DNA from: Clostridiaceae bacterium
GTDB lineage: Bacteria > Bacillota > Clostridia > Peptostreptococcales > Peptostreptococcaceae
NCBI GenBank assembly: GCA_902362365.1
Contig: CABIVQ010000013.1
Coordinates: 1 to 59,881, forward strand
Direction of reading: 5' to 3'
DNA length: 59,881 nt
Within the stretch, counting starts at the first letter, position 1, and each line of letters opens with the position of its first letter. Made by a program: the position numbers and the translations under genes. This document shows, one piece after another, positions 27,335-36,989 of the stretch. The notes beneath the pieces were generated by a model, which saw only the letters and a list, made by a program, of their open reading frames with translations, searched no databases and was not told the DNA's origin.

Positions 27335-27979
27335 TTAAGTCACTATTTTATTTTTAAAAGCAAATATAGCAATTTGTGTTCTATCTCTAAGATCAAGTTT
27401 AGATAATATATTACTTATATTATTTTTAATTGTTCCTTCAGATAGGAACAGTTCATTACTTATTTCTTTGTTAGTAAGACCATTTGCAATAAGTCTTACT
27501 ATATCAATCTCCTTAGGAGATAAATTATGTGTATTTGAAATACTTTTAGTGTCTACAGTTTGTTCTTTATTAATAACCTTTGATGCAACACTTTTATCTA
27601 GAACGATATTCCCATAAAAGCTAGAACGAATTCCTTCATATAAAACATCATCTGAGCTATCCTTTAGTAGGTATCCCGAAGCACCAAAATTTATAGCATC
27701 TTTTATATACTTATCATCATTGAAAGTAGTAAGTATAAGGATTTTTATTGAATCATTATATTCCTTAATTAGCCTAGTACCTAATACACCATCACAAATA
27801 TCCATTCTTATATCCATAAGAACCAAATCTACATCATTATTTTTACAAAACTCCAATGCTTCATATCCATTTGAAACATCTCCAATTACATCTAGATCCT
27901 CATGGGATTTAAGGATTATCTTAAGTCCTGTTCTTATAAGTTTTTCATCATCAACGATTAGGATTTTTATTTTACTCAA
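27335..27979 (-). CDS. NarL/LuxR-family response regulator
   Basis: A 214-residue regulator: receiver domain (about 1-120, phospho-acceptor D56 in LVLMDIRMD, conserved K in GYLLKDSS) and a C-terminal LuxR helix-turn-helix (about 150-214, LSPKEIDIVRLIANGLTNKEI). It overlaps the 3' end of the kinase gene by 8 bases and is its partner. It should activate the downstream ABC operon, as in LnrJK-LnrLMN-type lipopeptide or linearmycin resistance systems. A 12-bp palindrome TGACTTAAGTCA lies at 27331-27342, over its stop codon. Confidence 0.93.
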   Translation of the reverse strand: MSKIKILIVDDEKLIRTGLKIILKSHEDLDVIGDVSNGYEALEFCKNNDVDLVLMDIRMDICDGVLGTRLIKEYNDSIKILILTTFNDDKYIKDAINFGASGYLLKDSSDDVLYEGIRSSFYGNIVLDKSVASKVINKEQTVDTKSISNTHNLSPKEIDIVRLIANGLTNKEISNELFLSEGTIKNNISNILSKLDLRDRTQIAIFAFKNKIVT

Positions 27980-29129
27980 TTATTTCACCTCTAGTATTTT
28001 TAGGAAAAGAAGCATGGATTGAAAAACCATCACTTGAAGAATTGAATCGAACTAAACCATTAAGTTCATTTATTCTTTCAGTTATACTCTTTAAACCATT
28101 TCCCTTATTTATATTTTTACAGTCAGTACCATTATCTTTTATATTTATAACTAAATTATCTTTATTAAAATTAAAAAAAATTTGAATTCTAGTTGCATTT
28201 GAATGTTTTACACAATTTGATAAAGCTTCTTGGATTACTCTATATAATGAAATAGATTGTATACTAGAAAGCTTCCATGTATATTTTGATATAGTTATTT
28301 TAACATCTATATTAGTCATTTTAGAAAAATTATTTACTAATTCTTTTATTTTAAAAAGATTCTCATAATTTTCATACTCATCAGGTTTTAAAGTATTTAT
28401 AGCATTCCTTACTTCGATTAGACTTTTCTTTACAAATTCCCTAAGCTCAAATACTAATTCTTTTAAATCCTTATCAAAAGAAACTAAGTTCTCTATTGCA
28501 CCAAGTTGAATTATTGTTGTAGAAAGTGCATGACCTACGCTGTCATGAATTTCCCTGGATATTCTATTTCTTTCTTTAAGTATAGTAAGCTCTTCTAATG
28601 AATCTATATAAATTTCTAAATCTGAGTTTGATTTTTTTAATTTATCTTCGGATATTCTAAGTTGATCATAAATTTTTTCTGTTTTTGATTTTGATAAATT
28701 TTCTTTATGTATGTATATACACAGTATAGATATAATCAATAAAATAAATGAGTATTCAAAAGCATCAGAGATTGAGTATCTAATATTAATTGTTAAAGAA
28801 AATATTATAATTAGCATTAAATAGGTAGTCTTATTATAAATTTTTTTAGAATTTGTAATATCTAAAATCATTGGAATAAAGAAAAAAACATTAACCTTAT
28901 CTACATAGTTAGAAATTAGAAAAACTAAAAAAGATTCTGTTATCAATGATGCAGTCATAAGACTTTTTCTATTGTATGAATTAAAGTATCTAATTTGGTT
29001 ATTTATTATAAATATCAATATTAGAAAAAATAAATAAGTTGGTAATATATTTATTTCATTTAAGGAATTCATAATTACCATAAATAAGGATAAATATCTA
29101 GTTAGTGTAATTAAATTATAATTATTCAT
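27972..29129 (-). CDS. NarL-type sensor histidine kinase (HisKA_3)
   Basis: A 385-residue kinase with about five or six N-terminal membrane helices (1-140), no sizeable extracellular domain, a coiled-coil linker, the HisKA_3 dimerisation helix with H195 in RISREIHDSVGHALS, and a C-terminal HATPase (DNGTDCKNINKGNGL). Intramembrane-sensing kinases of this kind usually detect membrane-active antibiotics or lipids. GGAGGAC precedes its ATG. It is the first gene of the HK-RR-ABC-permease-permease operon, divergent from the cpsB-like gene. Confidence 0.92.
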   Translation of the reverse strand: MNNYNLITLTRYLSLFMVIMNSLNEINILPTYLFFLILIFIINNQIRYFNSYNRKSLMTASLITESFLVFLISNYVDKVNVFFFIPMILDITNSKKIYNKTTYLMLIIIFSLTINIRYSISDAFEYSFILLIISILCIYIHKENLSKSKTEKIYDQLRISEDKLKKSNSDLEIYIDSLEELTILKERNRISREIHDSVGHALSTTIIQLGAIENLVSFDKDLKELVFELREFVKKSLIEVRNAINTLKPDEYENYENLFKIKELVNNFSKMTNIDVKITISKYTWKLSSIQSISLYRVIQEALSNCVKHSNATRIQIFFNFNKDNLVINIKDNGTDCKNINKGNGLKSITERINELNGLVRFNSSSDGFSIHASFPKNTRGEIIE

Positions 29130-29345
29130 AAGTCCTCCATTAACTTTATATATATAAATATCTTATTTTAAGAATAATCTATTTTTATTAATTATTCAAA
29201 TTGTGAGTTATTATATAAATTATTGATTATTTTCGTGTTAATAATATTATAAATTTATATAAAATACTTTTTTATAAATTTAAAACTGTTATAATATTAA
29301 AATAAACTTTTAAAGTTAAATAAGTTATAATAGGGGGCATAAAAT

Positions 29346-30125
29346 ATGATAGATATGCACTGCCACATACTTCCTGGAATTGACGATGGAGCAAGCGATT
29401 TAGAGGAAGCATTAGAGATGGCAAGAATAGCTGAGAGCGAAGGAATAAAAAAAATAGTAAATACATCACATTTTCATCCTGAGTTTAAATACACAATGGG
29501 AGAAGAACTAGTTGAAGCGATAAATAGTTTTAATGTAGCATTAAAAGCAAATAAAATAGACCTAGAAGTATTAATAGGTAATGAAATTTACTACACAGAT
29601 GAAATTATAGAAGAATTACATAATTTAAATTTCCATACTTTAAATAATAGTAAATATTTACTAATAGAGTTTTCGCCAATGAATGTACCTAAAAATTTGG
29701 CGGATGTAGTTTATGAAGTTAAGTTAAAAGGATACATACCAGTATTAGCACACGTTGAAAGATATAACAATATTATAGAAAATCCAAATATAATTTATGA
29801 TTGCATAAAAGAAGGTGCTATAATTCAAGTAAATGCATCTAGTATATTAGGAAAGCATGGAAAAGAAATAAAGAAAGTAAGCGATATATTATTGGATAAT
29901 AATATGATACATATAGTAGCAAGTGATGCTCATGGAAGTGAAAGAAGAAGACCTCAATTAAGAGAGGCCTATGAATTTGTGAAAAATAAATACTCTGAAG
30001 AAACAGCAGATAACTTATTTAAAAATAACCAAAGTTTAATTATAGAAAATAAGGATATAATTATACCTAGGGCAAGTATGTATGAAGAAAAAAGAGGATT
30101 ATTTAGTAAATTATTTAAACGATAA
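29346..30125 (+). CDS. CpsB/YwqE-type PHP-domain tyrosine-protein phosphatase
   Basis: A 259-residue PHP-fold metal enzyme. Metal ligands are visible in MIDMHCHILPGIDDGA at the N-terminus, TSHFHPEF near 43, the LAHVERY stretch near 137 and VASDAHGSERRRP near 196. CpsB/YwqE enzymes dephosphorylate bacterial tyrosine kinases that control capsule and wall polymers. No kinase gene is nearby in this window, so the substrate is open; histidinol phosphatase is a less likely alternative. AGGGGGC precedes the ATG; lgt follows after 11 bases. Confidence 0.85.
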   Translation: MIDMHCHILPGIDDGASDLEEALEMARIAESEGIKKIVNTSHFHPEFKYTMGEELVEAINSFNVALKANKIDLEVLIGNEIYYTDEIIEELHNLNFHTLNNSKYLLIEFSPMNVPKNLADVVYEVKLKGYIPVLAHVERYNNIIENPNIIYDCIKEGAIIQVNASSILGKHGKEIKKVSDILLDNNMIHIVASDAHGSERRRPQLREAYEFVKNKYSEETADNLFKNNQSLIIENKDIIIPRASMYEEKRGLFSKLFKR

Positions 30126-30136
30126 GGAGAAAATCT

Positions 30137-30886
30137 ATGGATAGAGTAGCATTTACTATATTTGGTATAGATGTAATGTGGTATGGTATACTAATGGCCA
30201 CAGGCATGATTTTAGGAACTTATTTAGCATTAAAAGAAGCTGAAAGAGTTGGAATTTCAGAAGATGATGTTTTAAATCTAGCAATTTTTGCAATACCAGC
30301 AGGTGTTTTAGGAGCGAGATTGTATTATGTTATTTTTAATTGGGGATATTATTCTCAAAATCCGTCTCAAATTTTAAACTTTAGAGGTGGAGGTATGGCA
30401 ATACATGGAGCTTTAATTGGTGGTATTTTAGCTGGATTAATTTATACAAAGATTAAGAAAATCAATTTCTTTAAAATGGCTGATATAGCATTAATAGGTA
30501 TGCCATTAGCACAAGCAATAGGAAGATGGGGAAATTACATTAACGGAGAAGCTCATGGTGGTCCAACTAATTTACCATGGGGAATAATGGTTGATGGAGT
30601 TAAGGTTCATCCAACATTCCTTTATGAATCTATATGGGATTTTGGAATATTTATATTTTTATGGATGTTTAGAAAGAAAAAGAAATATGAAGGCCAAGTT
30701 GCCGTTTATTATATAATACTTTACTCACTAGGTAGATTCTTTATAGAAGGACTTAGAACTGATAGTCTTATGATAGGTCCTTTAAGAATGGCTCAAGTTA
30801 TAAGCTTAGTTGGAGTAGTAGGTGGAATAATAGCGCATATTTATTTATTGAAGAAAAATAATAATAAAAAAGAAGAATCAAAATAA
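30137..30886 (+). CDS. lgt: Phosphatidylglycerol--prolipoprotein diacylglyceryl transferase
   Basis: A 249-residue polytopic membrane enzyme (about seven helices) that attaches diacylglycerol to the lipobox cysteine of lipoproteins. The Lgt signature GRWGNYINGEAHGG lies near residue 131 and the N-terminal YGILMATGMILG near 16, with RLYYVIFNW near 60 and GRFFIEGLR near 197. AAGGAG precedes the ATG. It sits between the phosphatase gene and rsmH in one operon. Confidence 0.97.
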   Translation: MDRVAFTIFGIDVMWYGILMATGMILGTYLALKEAERVGISEDDVLNLAIFAIPAGVLGARLYYVIFNWGYYSQNPSQILNFRGGGMAIHGALIGGILAGLIYTKIKKINFFKMADIALIGMPLAQAIGRWGNYINGEAHGGPTNLPWGIMVDGVKVHPTFLYESIWDFGIFIFLWMFRKKKKYEGQVAVYYIILYSLGRFFIEGLRTDSLMIGPLRMAQVISLVGVVGGIIAHIYLLKKNNNKKEESK

Positions 30887-30904
30887 GTAGTACGTGGAGG
30901 TAAT

Positions 30905-31840
30905 ATGGAATTTCATCATGTATCAGTACTCTTAGAGGAGTGCATCGAAAATTTAAATATAAAACCAGATGGTGTTTATGTTGACTGTACAATGGGTGGA
31001 GCAGGACACTCAAAGGAAATAGTAAAAAGATTATCGGATAAAGGTCTTTTTATTGGATTTGACCAAGATAAAAATGCAATAGCTACAGCGAAAGAAAGAT
31101 TAAGCGAATATAGCGATAGAGTTAGATTTGTTCATAGTAACTTTGAAAATATAAAAGAAGAGTTAGCTAAAATTGGAGTTCATAAAATAGATGGAGTTTT
31201 AGCAGATTTAGGTGTTTCTTCTCATCAGTTAGATGAAGCAGATAGAGGATTTTCATATATGCAAGATGCACCACTTGATATGAGAATGGATGTTAGATGT
31301 AGCTTTTCAGCTTATGACGTTGTAAATACTTATAGTGAAGATGAACTTACAAAAATAATAAAAGATTACGGTGAAGATAACTGGGCAAAAAGAATAGCTA
31401 AATTTATAGTTGAAGAGAGATCTGAAAAACCAATTGAAACTACTGGTGAGTTAGTTGAAATAATAAAAAAAGCTATCCCTAAAAAAGCAAGAATAGATGG
31501 CCCACATCCTGCAAAAAGGACATTCCAAGCTATAAGAATAGAGGTAAATAATGAACTTGGTGTTATAACTAAAATGATAAATGATGCAGTATCTATAATG
31601 AATGAAGGTGGAAGAGTGTGTATAATAACATTCCACTCTTTAGAAGATAGAATAGTAAAAAATGCATTTAGAGATTTAGCTTTAGATTGTATATGCCCAT
31701 CAGAACTTCCGATATGCCAATGCGATAAGGAGCCTGAAGTTAAAGTTATAACTAGAAAACCGATACTTCCAAGTAAAGAAGAGGTAGAATTTAATCCAAG
31801 AAGTAGAAGTGCGAAGCTTAGAGTAGCAGAGAAAATATAA
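30905..31840 (+). CDS. rsmH: 16S rRNA (cytosine1402-N4)-methyltransferase
   Basis: A 311-residue SAM-dependent methyltransferase (also MraW). It starts with [17 protein letters not shown] and has the SAM-binding [27 protein letters not shown], and [16 protein letters not shown] motifs. It modifies the ribosomal P site and usually opens the dcw cluster after mraZ; no mraZ is present here. GTGGAGG precedes the ATG. A 17-bp terminator follows and cuts it off from ftsL, which is 5.1 kb downstream beyond a sigma54 module. Confidence 0.97.
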   Translation: MEFHHVSVLLEECIENLNIKPDGVYVDCTMGGAGHSKEIVKRLSDKGLFIGFDQDKNAIATAKERLSEYSDRVRFVHSNFENIKEELAKIGVHKIDGVLADLGVSSHQLDEADRGFSYMQDAPLDMRMDVRCSFSAYDVVNTYSEDELTKIIKDYGEDNWAKRIAKFIVEERSEKPIETTGELVEIIKKAIPKKARIDGPHPAKRTFQAIRIEVNNELGVITKMINDAVSIMNEGGRVCIITFHSLEDRIVKNAFRDLALDCICPSELPICQCDKEPEVKVITRKPILPSKEEVEFNPRSRSAKLRVAEKI

Positions 31841-31851
31841 AAGATTTTTAT

Positions 31852-31903
31852 AAAATACCCTTTAAGATTGATATAATATTTTATCTTAAAGGGTATTTTA
31901 TTT
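31852..31903 (+). terminator. Terminator after rsmH
   Basis: A 17-bp perfect stem (31852-31868 with 31883-31899, core ACCCTTTAAGAT) followed by a short T-rich tail. Confidence 0.88.
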
Positions 31904-31966
31904 ATAATATTTCAATAATTTGATATATAATATTAGTTAAATTATATTAGATTGTAGGGTGAAACT

Positions 31967-33967
31967 ATGAAAAAGATTTTGATAATATCTTTTGGTGAAC
32001 ATACAGGATTGAGTATAAAGGCTCAACTTAAAGATATTTTGGGGAATAAATTTGAAATTATTAATTTAAGTGTAGAAGATAGCTTTGATTATTGTTTATA
32101 TACTGATTTGGTGATATTCTCTAGTGAAGAAGTTAGAGATATTTGCTTACTTACAGTTGATAAAGAGTTTGATTTTATAGTTTTAAAACGGGTTATAAGG
32201 CATGAGTGTATAGATGAAATTTTAAAGATAAGAGAAAATAAAGATGTTCTTGTAGTAAATGATACTGAAGAGAGTTGTAAAGAAGTTATAAATCAACTAA
32301 AAAAGCAAGGAATAGATCATGTTAAATATTATCAATACTACCCTGGTATTAGTGAATATAAAGAAACTGATGTGGCTATCACACCGGGTGAATCTCATTT
32401 AGTTCCTAATGGGATAAAAAGGGTTATTGATATAAGTGCTAGAAGAATGGATGTAACTAGTCTAATTGAAGTTTTAATGAAATTAAACTGTATAGAGGAG
32501 TATGGTAGTTTAGTTTCTTCTTATTTTTACAGAGATATGATAAATATTTCTAAAAAATATATAAATATGTATCAAGAAACAAATAGGCTAAAGGAGATTT
32601 TAACAAATATCCTGGATAATCAAAAAAACGGTATTATTTATACTGATATTGAAAATAGAGTATTTGTACTAAATGAAGAAGCCATGAATTTACTAAATAT
32701 AAGTAGACAAGATATTATAGGAAAAGATATATATACGATATTTAAAGAATTAAAAGAGGATATTATTAGCATTAATAATAGAGAGGTTTTAGTTTCTAAA
32801 GAAAAAATAAAAAGTAATAATTTTTATAGCGGAAATATGATTGTACTTAATGAGGTTAAACATATACATAAAATTGATGATGAATTAAGGAAGAAGGAAA
32901 GATCTAAGGAAAACTATGCTAGGTATACATTTGATGATATGGTAGGAGACTCTAAGTCTGTAACCAAAAGTATAGATTTAGCTAAGAAGGTAGCTAAGAC
33001 AAATTCTACTGTTTTAATACAAGGTGAGACTGGTACAGGTAAAGAAGTTCTAGCACAAGCAATACATAATGAGTCAGAAAGAAAAGATTATCCATTTGTT
33101 GCAATTAACTTTGCTGCTATTCCAGAAAACTTAATAGAAAGTGAACTATTTGGATATGAAGAGGGAGCTTTTACAGGAGCTAAAAAAGGTGGAAAAATAG
33201 GTTTATTCAAAAAAGCACATAAGGGAACTATATTTTTAGATGAAATTGGTGATGCTTCTTTATATTTGCAGTCTAGATTACTTAGAGTACTTCAAGAAAG
33301 AGAAATAACACCAGTAGGTAGCACTGAAACTATACCTATAGATATTAGGGTCATTGCAGCTACAAATAAAGAATTATTTGAAGAAGTTAAGTTGAAGAAT
33401 TTTAGAGAAGATTTATACTATAGATTAAATGTAATGCCTATATACTCAATACCTTTAAGAAATCGGAAAGAAGATATCAAGTTACTATTAAAATATTATT
33501 TATCTAAAGTGGCTAAAAATAATGATTTGAATTCATTTTTCACTGAAGATGCACTTAGATTGTTAGAAAATTATAACTGGCCAGGCAATATAAGAGAACT
33601 TGTGAATGTAGTAGAATATGTATCTACAATAAAAGAGCTTGGAATAAAAATAGACATTAATGATCTACCTAAATATATTGTTGAGCTTATTAATAATAAT
33701 GGAAATAAAGATAGATTTGAGACTAAATTATCTTTAGAACAAGATTTAGATGAAAAAGAATTATGGGTATTACGAAAGATTTATAAGTATGAGGGGATTG
33801 GAAGGAGAACATTATCCATTATATCTTATGAAGAGGGTTATGATATTGGCGAAGGCAGAATTAGAAGTATCATGAAAAAGTTAAGATTATATGGATATAT
33901 AGATATCAATAAGGGATTAAAAGGGACAAAAATATTGGATAAAGGGATAAAAAGGGTTAATTTATAA
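31967..33967 (+). CDS. Sigma54-dependent transcriptional activator
   Basis: A 666-residue enhancer-binding protein. Its N-terminal region (about 1-200) resembles the PrpR-type sensor fold but is not confidently assigned. A PAS domain follows (about 215-290), then the AAA+ domain with Walker A GETGTGKE near 353, the sigma54 contact GAFTGA near 400, Walker [10 protein letters not shown] near 424 and [10 protein letters not shown] near 463. The C-terminus (about 595-666) is not the usual Fis-like helix-turn-helix but a winged-helix-like segment ([18 protein letters not shown]). It should activate the -24/-12 promoter just downstream for the transporter-dipeptidase operon. GTAGGGTG is the ribosome binding site. 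Confidence 0.9.
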   Translation: MKKILIISFGEHTGLSIKAQLKDILGNKFEIINLSVEDSFDYCLYTDLVIFSSEEVRDICLLTVDKEFDFIVLKRVIRHECIDEILKIRENKDVLVVNDTEESCKEVINQLKKQGIDHVKYYQYYPGISEYKETDVAITPGESHLVPNGIKRVIDISARRMDVTSLIEVLMKLNCIEEYGSLVSSYFYRDMINISKKYINMYQETNRLKEILTNILDNQKNGIIYTDIENRVFVLNEEAMNLLNISRQDIIGKDIYTIFKELKEDIISINNREVLVSKEKIKSNNFYSGNMIVLNEVKHIHKIDDELRKKERSKENYARYTFDDMVGDSKSVTKSIDLAKKVAKTNSTVLIQGETGTGKEVLAQAIHNESERKDYPFVAINFAAIPENLIESELFGYEEGAFTGAKKGGKIGLFKKAHKGTIFLDEIGDASLYLQSRLLRVLQEREITPVGSTETIPIDIRVIAATNKELFEEVKLKNFREDLYYRLNVMPIYSIPLRNRKEDIKLLLKYYLSKVAKNNDLNSFFTEDALRLLENYNWPGNIRELVNVVEYVSTIKELGIKIDINDLPKYIVELINNNGNKDRFETKLSLEQDLDEKELWVLRKIYKYEGIGRRTLSIISYEEGYDIGEGRIRSIMKKLRLYGYIDINKGLKGTKILDKGIKRVNL

Positions 33968-33991
33968 CAAAATTAACCCTTTATGTTTTTG
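33951..33991 (+). terminator. Terminator overlapping the end of the sigma54 activator gene
   Basis: AAAGGGTTAATTT (33951-33963) pairs perfectly with AAATTAACCCTTT (33970-33982); TATGTTTTT follows. Confidence 0.85.
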
Positions 33992-34032
33992 GTTCATTTC
34001 ATATTGGTTTATAAAGGAAAATAAATTTAAAG

Positions 34033-34088
34033 TCATACCTTAAAAAAATATAAGAAAATATTTAAAGGCCTTATGTTTTAAAGTATGA
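34033..34088 (+). promoter_or_regulatory. Candidate enhancer (upstream activating) site for the sigma54 activator
   Basis: TCATACCTTAAAA at 34033-34045 and TTTTAAAGTATGA at 34076-34088 form an inverted repeat with one mismatch, enclosing a shorter AAGGCCTT palindrome. It lies 25-80 bases upstream of the -24/-12 promoter, close for a sigma54 enhancer. Confidence 0.45.
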
Positions 34089-34112
34089 AAAAATAAAGAT
34101 AAAAAGTGAAAG

Positions 34113-34129
34113 TTGGCATGGAACTTGCT
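34113..34129 (+). promoter_or_regulatory. Sigma54 (-24/-12) promoter of the nhaC-iadA operon
   Basis: TTGGCATGGAACTTGCT matches the sigma54 consensus TTGGCACG-N4-TTGCW with one change and exact GG-GC spacing. It lies directly downstream of the activator gene and 47 bases before the transporter ATG. Confidence 0.92.
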
Positions 34130-34175
34130 CTATACTATTATATAAAATTTAATTAATTGTATGGAGGAAAAATAA

Positions 34176-35609
34176 ATGACTACATTAAAAAAGAAAAAAC
34201 CAACATTGTTACAAGCTTTAATACCTATAGTATTTATGATTGTTGCATTGGCTATAGGTTATGGAGTATTAGGTATAAATGCAGAACCTATAATGATAGC
34301 ATCGGCTTTTATAGCTGGTATAATAGCATATAGATTAGGTTATACATGGGATGAAATGCAAAAAGCTATAGTAGATAAGATAGCAAGTGCACTTCCAGCT
34401 ACATTAATATTATGGAGTGTAGGTCTTTTAATAGGAGCGTTAATGTTCTCGGGAGCTGTTCCTATGATAATATACTATGGAGTACAAATGATAAATCCTA
34501 AGTTTATATTAGTTACGGCATTTTTATTATCAGCACTGCTTGCCATAGTGACAGGAACATCATGGGGAGCGGCAGGAACTATTGGTGTGGCAATGATGGG
34601 GATTGCAGGAGGTTTAGGAGTATCACTACCAGCTACAGCAGGAGCTGTAGTATCAGGTGCATTCTTAGGTGATAAATTATCTCCTCTTTCTGACACTACA
34701 AATCTAGCTCCTATGGCAGCAGGAAGTGAAATATATGATCATATAAAGCATATGCTTTATACGACTGTGCCAGCTTCTTTGGTATGTATAGTAGTTTATT
34801 TAATTGTTGGATTTAGCTCTTCTGGGGAATTAGTGACACCAGATTCAGTTAAAGTAATGATGGAGCAGCTAGAGTCAATGTTTAACTTTAACATGTTATT
34901 ATTATTACCATTAGTATTAGTAATTTTAGGGTCAGTAAGAAGATGGCCAACTATACCAACTATGCTAGGAACAAGTTTAATTACTATAGTCTTAGGTGCG
35001 GTGGTTCAAGGATTTAATATAGTTGATGGATTTACATCTTTAATTTCTGGATTCGATTTAACTATGACAGGTTTTAAAGGAGAAGCTACGGCTGAAGTAA
35101 TAAAACTTATAAATAGAGGTGGAGTTGTATCAGTAACAAGTACAACGGTACTTATATTCTGTGCTATGGGATTTGCTGGGATAGTAAGTGTTTCGGGTAT
35201 GTTAGATGTAGTACTTGACTTATTAATGTCAAAAGTAAAATCAACATCTGGAATAATAATATCAACTATAGCATCTTGCTTTACAGTTGCATTTGTAACA
35301 GGGAGCTCATACTTATCAATACTTGTACCTGGGGAATTATTTAAGGACGTGTATCCAAAGAGAAATTTACATCCTAAGAATTTATCTAGAACATTAGAAG
35401 ATTCAGGAACAGTCCTTGTTCCTTTAATACCATGGTCAGCGGCAGGAGCGTATATGGCAGCAACATTAGGCGTTCCTACCTTAGAATACTTACCATGGGC
35501 AATACTTAACTATACAGGTATAATATTTGCAATAATATGTGCAATTACTGGATTTGGAATAGCTAAGATAGATAAAAATGAAAAAGAAGACGCAATAAAA
35601 GGAGCATAA
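34176..35609 (+). CDS. NhaC-family transporter
   Basis: A 477-residue protein with about eleven to twelve membrane helices of the NhaC Na+/H+ antiporter family, with the family core TGTSWGAAGTIGVAMMG near 122 and GDKLSPLSDTTNLAPMAAG near 165. Many proteins annotated NhaC exchange organic ions rather than protons. The co-transcribed isoaspartyl dipeptidase gene suggests it may carry an aspartyl or dipeptide substrate; this is inference. ATGGAGG precedes the ATG; iadA starts 5 bases after its stop. Confidence 0.85.
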   Translation: MTTLKKKKPTLLQALIPIVFMIVALAIGYGVLGINAEPIMIASAFIAGIIAYRLGYTWDEMQKAIVDKIASALPATLILWSVGLLIGALMFSGAVPMIIYYGVQMINPKFILVTAFLLSALLAIVTGTSWGAAGTIGVAMMGIAGGLGVSLPATAGAVVSGAFLGDKLSPLSDTTNLAPMAAGSEIYDHIKHMLYTTVPASLVCIVVYLIVGFSSSGELVTPDSVKVMMEQLESMFNFNMLLLLPLVLVILGSVRRWPTIPTMLGTSLITIVLGAVVQGFNIVDGFTSLISGFDLTMTGFKGEATAEVIKLINRGGVVSVTSTTVLIFCAMGFAGIVSVSGMLDVVLDLLMSKVKSTSGIIISTIASCFTVAFVTGSSYLSILVPGELFKDVYPKRNLHPKNLSRTLEDSGTVLVPLIPWSAAGAYMAATLGVPTLEYLPWAILNYTGIIFAIICAITGFGIAKIDKNEKEDAIKGA

Positions 35610-35614
35610 TTTAT

Positions 35615-36763
35615 ATGATATTAATAAAGAATGTAGAAGTATATGCACCAGAATATAAGGGCAAAAAAGATGTTTTCATAAGTGGAGGAAAAATATCTTT
35701 AATACAAGATGAAATTAATTTTGAGAATGATAAAATTAAGATAATAGATGGTAGCAAAAAAAAGCTTACACCTGGATTTATTGACCAGCATGTCCATATA
35801 ACTGGAGGTGGTGGTGAAGGTAGCTTTAAAACTAGAGCTCCAGAAATAACTTTAAGTAAACTTACAAAAGGTGGGATAACAACTGTTGTTGGACTTCTAG
35901 GAACAGATGGAACAACAAGAAGTGTAGAAAACTTAGTTGCGAAGGCTAAAGCATTGAAAGAAGAAGGTATTACAGTTTTTACACATACAGGTTCGTATGA
36001 GTATCCAACAGTAACAATTACAGGATCGGTAAAAAAAGATATAGCTTTTGTAGATGAGATTATAGGTGTAAAATTGGCTTTATCTGATCATAGAGCACCA
36101 AATGTAAGTAATTTGGAATTACAGAGAGTGGCATCTGATGCAAGAGTGGCTGGTATGTTAAGTGGAAAAGCAGGAATTGTAGTTCTTCATATGGGTGATG
36201 GTAAAAAGGGTCTTTCACCAGTAAATGAAATATTAGAAGAAACTGAAATACCTATAAAAACTATAAGGCCTACTCATGTAAATAGAAGGAAAGAACTTTT
36301 ACTAGAAGCATTTGATTATGCTAAGAGGGGAGGAAAGATAGATTTAACTTGTGGAATGAGAGATGACTTAACTCCAGGAAAGAGTATAAAGAAAGCTATA
36401 GAAGAAAGTGTACCTAGAGAAAATATGACAATAAGTTCGGATGGATATGGAAGCTGGTCTAAATATGATGCAAGCGGAAATTTAGTAAAAATGGGAGTAT
36501 CAAGTGTGTCTAGTTTACATGAAGAGTTTAAATCAATGGTAAATGATTTAGACTTTAGTATAGAGGAAGCTTTAATTTATATAACTTCTAATGTTTCAAA
36601 AGGATTAGAAATATATCCAAGAAAAGGGTGTATAAATGAAAACTCTGATGGAGATGTGTTATTATTAGATGAAGATTTGAATATTGATACAGTTATAGCA
36701 AATGGGAAAATAATGATAGAAAATAAAGAAGTATTAGTGTATGGGACATATGAACATATATAG
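35615..36763 (+). CDS. iadA: Beta-aspartyl (isoaspartyl) dipeptidase
   Basis: A 382-residue amidohydrolase. The metal motif is HVHITGGGGEG near residue 60, followed by VVGLLGTDGTTR, RPTHVNR near 222 and SSDGYGSW near 275, the pattern of isoaspartyl dipeptidase (IadA), which cleaves beta-Asp-X dipeptides from damaged proteins or cyanophycin-like material. AAAGGAG lies at the end of the transporter gene. The two genes share a sigma54 promoter, so the pathway is an inducible amino-acid source. A strong terminator follows. Confidence 0.9.
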   Translation: MILIKNVEVYAPEYKGKKDVFISGGKISLIQDEINFENDKIKIIDGSKKKLTPGFIDQHVHITGGGGEGSFKTRAPEITLSKLTKGGITTVVGLLGTDGTTRSVENLVAKAKALKEEGITVFTHTGSYEYPTVTITGSVKKDIAFVDEIIGVKLALSDHRAPNVSNLELQRVASDARVAGMLSGKAGIVVLHMGDGKKGLSPVNEILEETEIPIKTIRPTHVNRRKELLLEAFDYAKRGGKIDLTCGMRDDLTPGKSIKKAIEESVPRENMTISSDGYGSWSKYDASGNLVKMGVSSVSSLHEEFKSMVNDLDFSIEEALIYITSNVSKGLEIYPRKGCINENSDGDVLLLDEDLNIDTVIANGKIMIENKEVLVYGTYEHI

Positions 36764-36806
36764 AGTTTATTGAGAATTAGAATTAAAAAATATGTAAGTT
36801 TAATAC

Positions 36807-36850
36807 AAAAAAGTGTGCTTAGTATAATAAGCACACTTTTTTTATTTTTT
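36807..36850 (+). terminator. Terminator after iadA
   Basis: AAAAAAGTGTGCTTA (36807-36821) pairs with TAAGCACACTTTTTT (36828-36842); more T residues follow. Confidence 0.94.
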
Positions 36851-36989
36851 TATGTATAAATTTAGATATAAGTCATTGGAGGAGGTTTTGTATTATTTGC
36901 AAATAAATAATATATGGAATTAAAAATATATAGTATTTAGTCAAGAATAATGGTTAAATTTATTAATTTTATTGCTGGGAGTGATAGAG

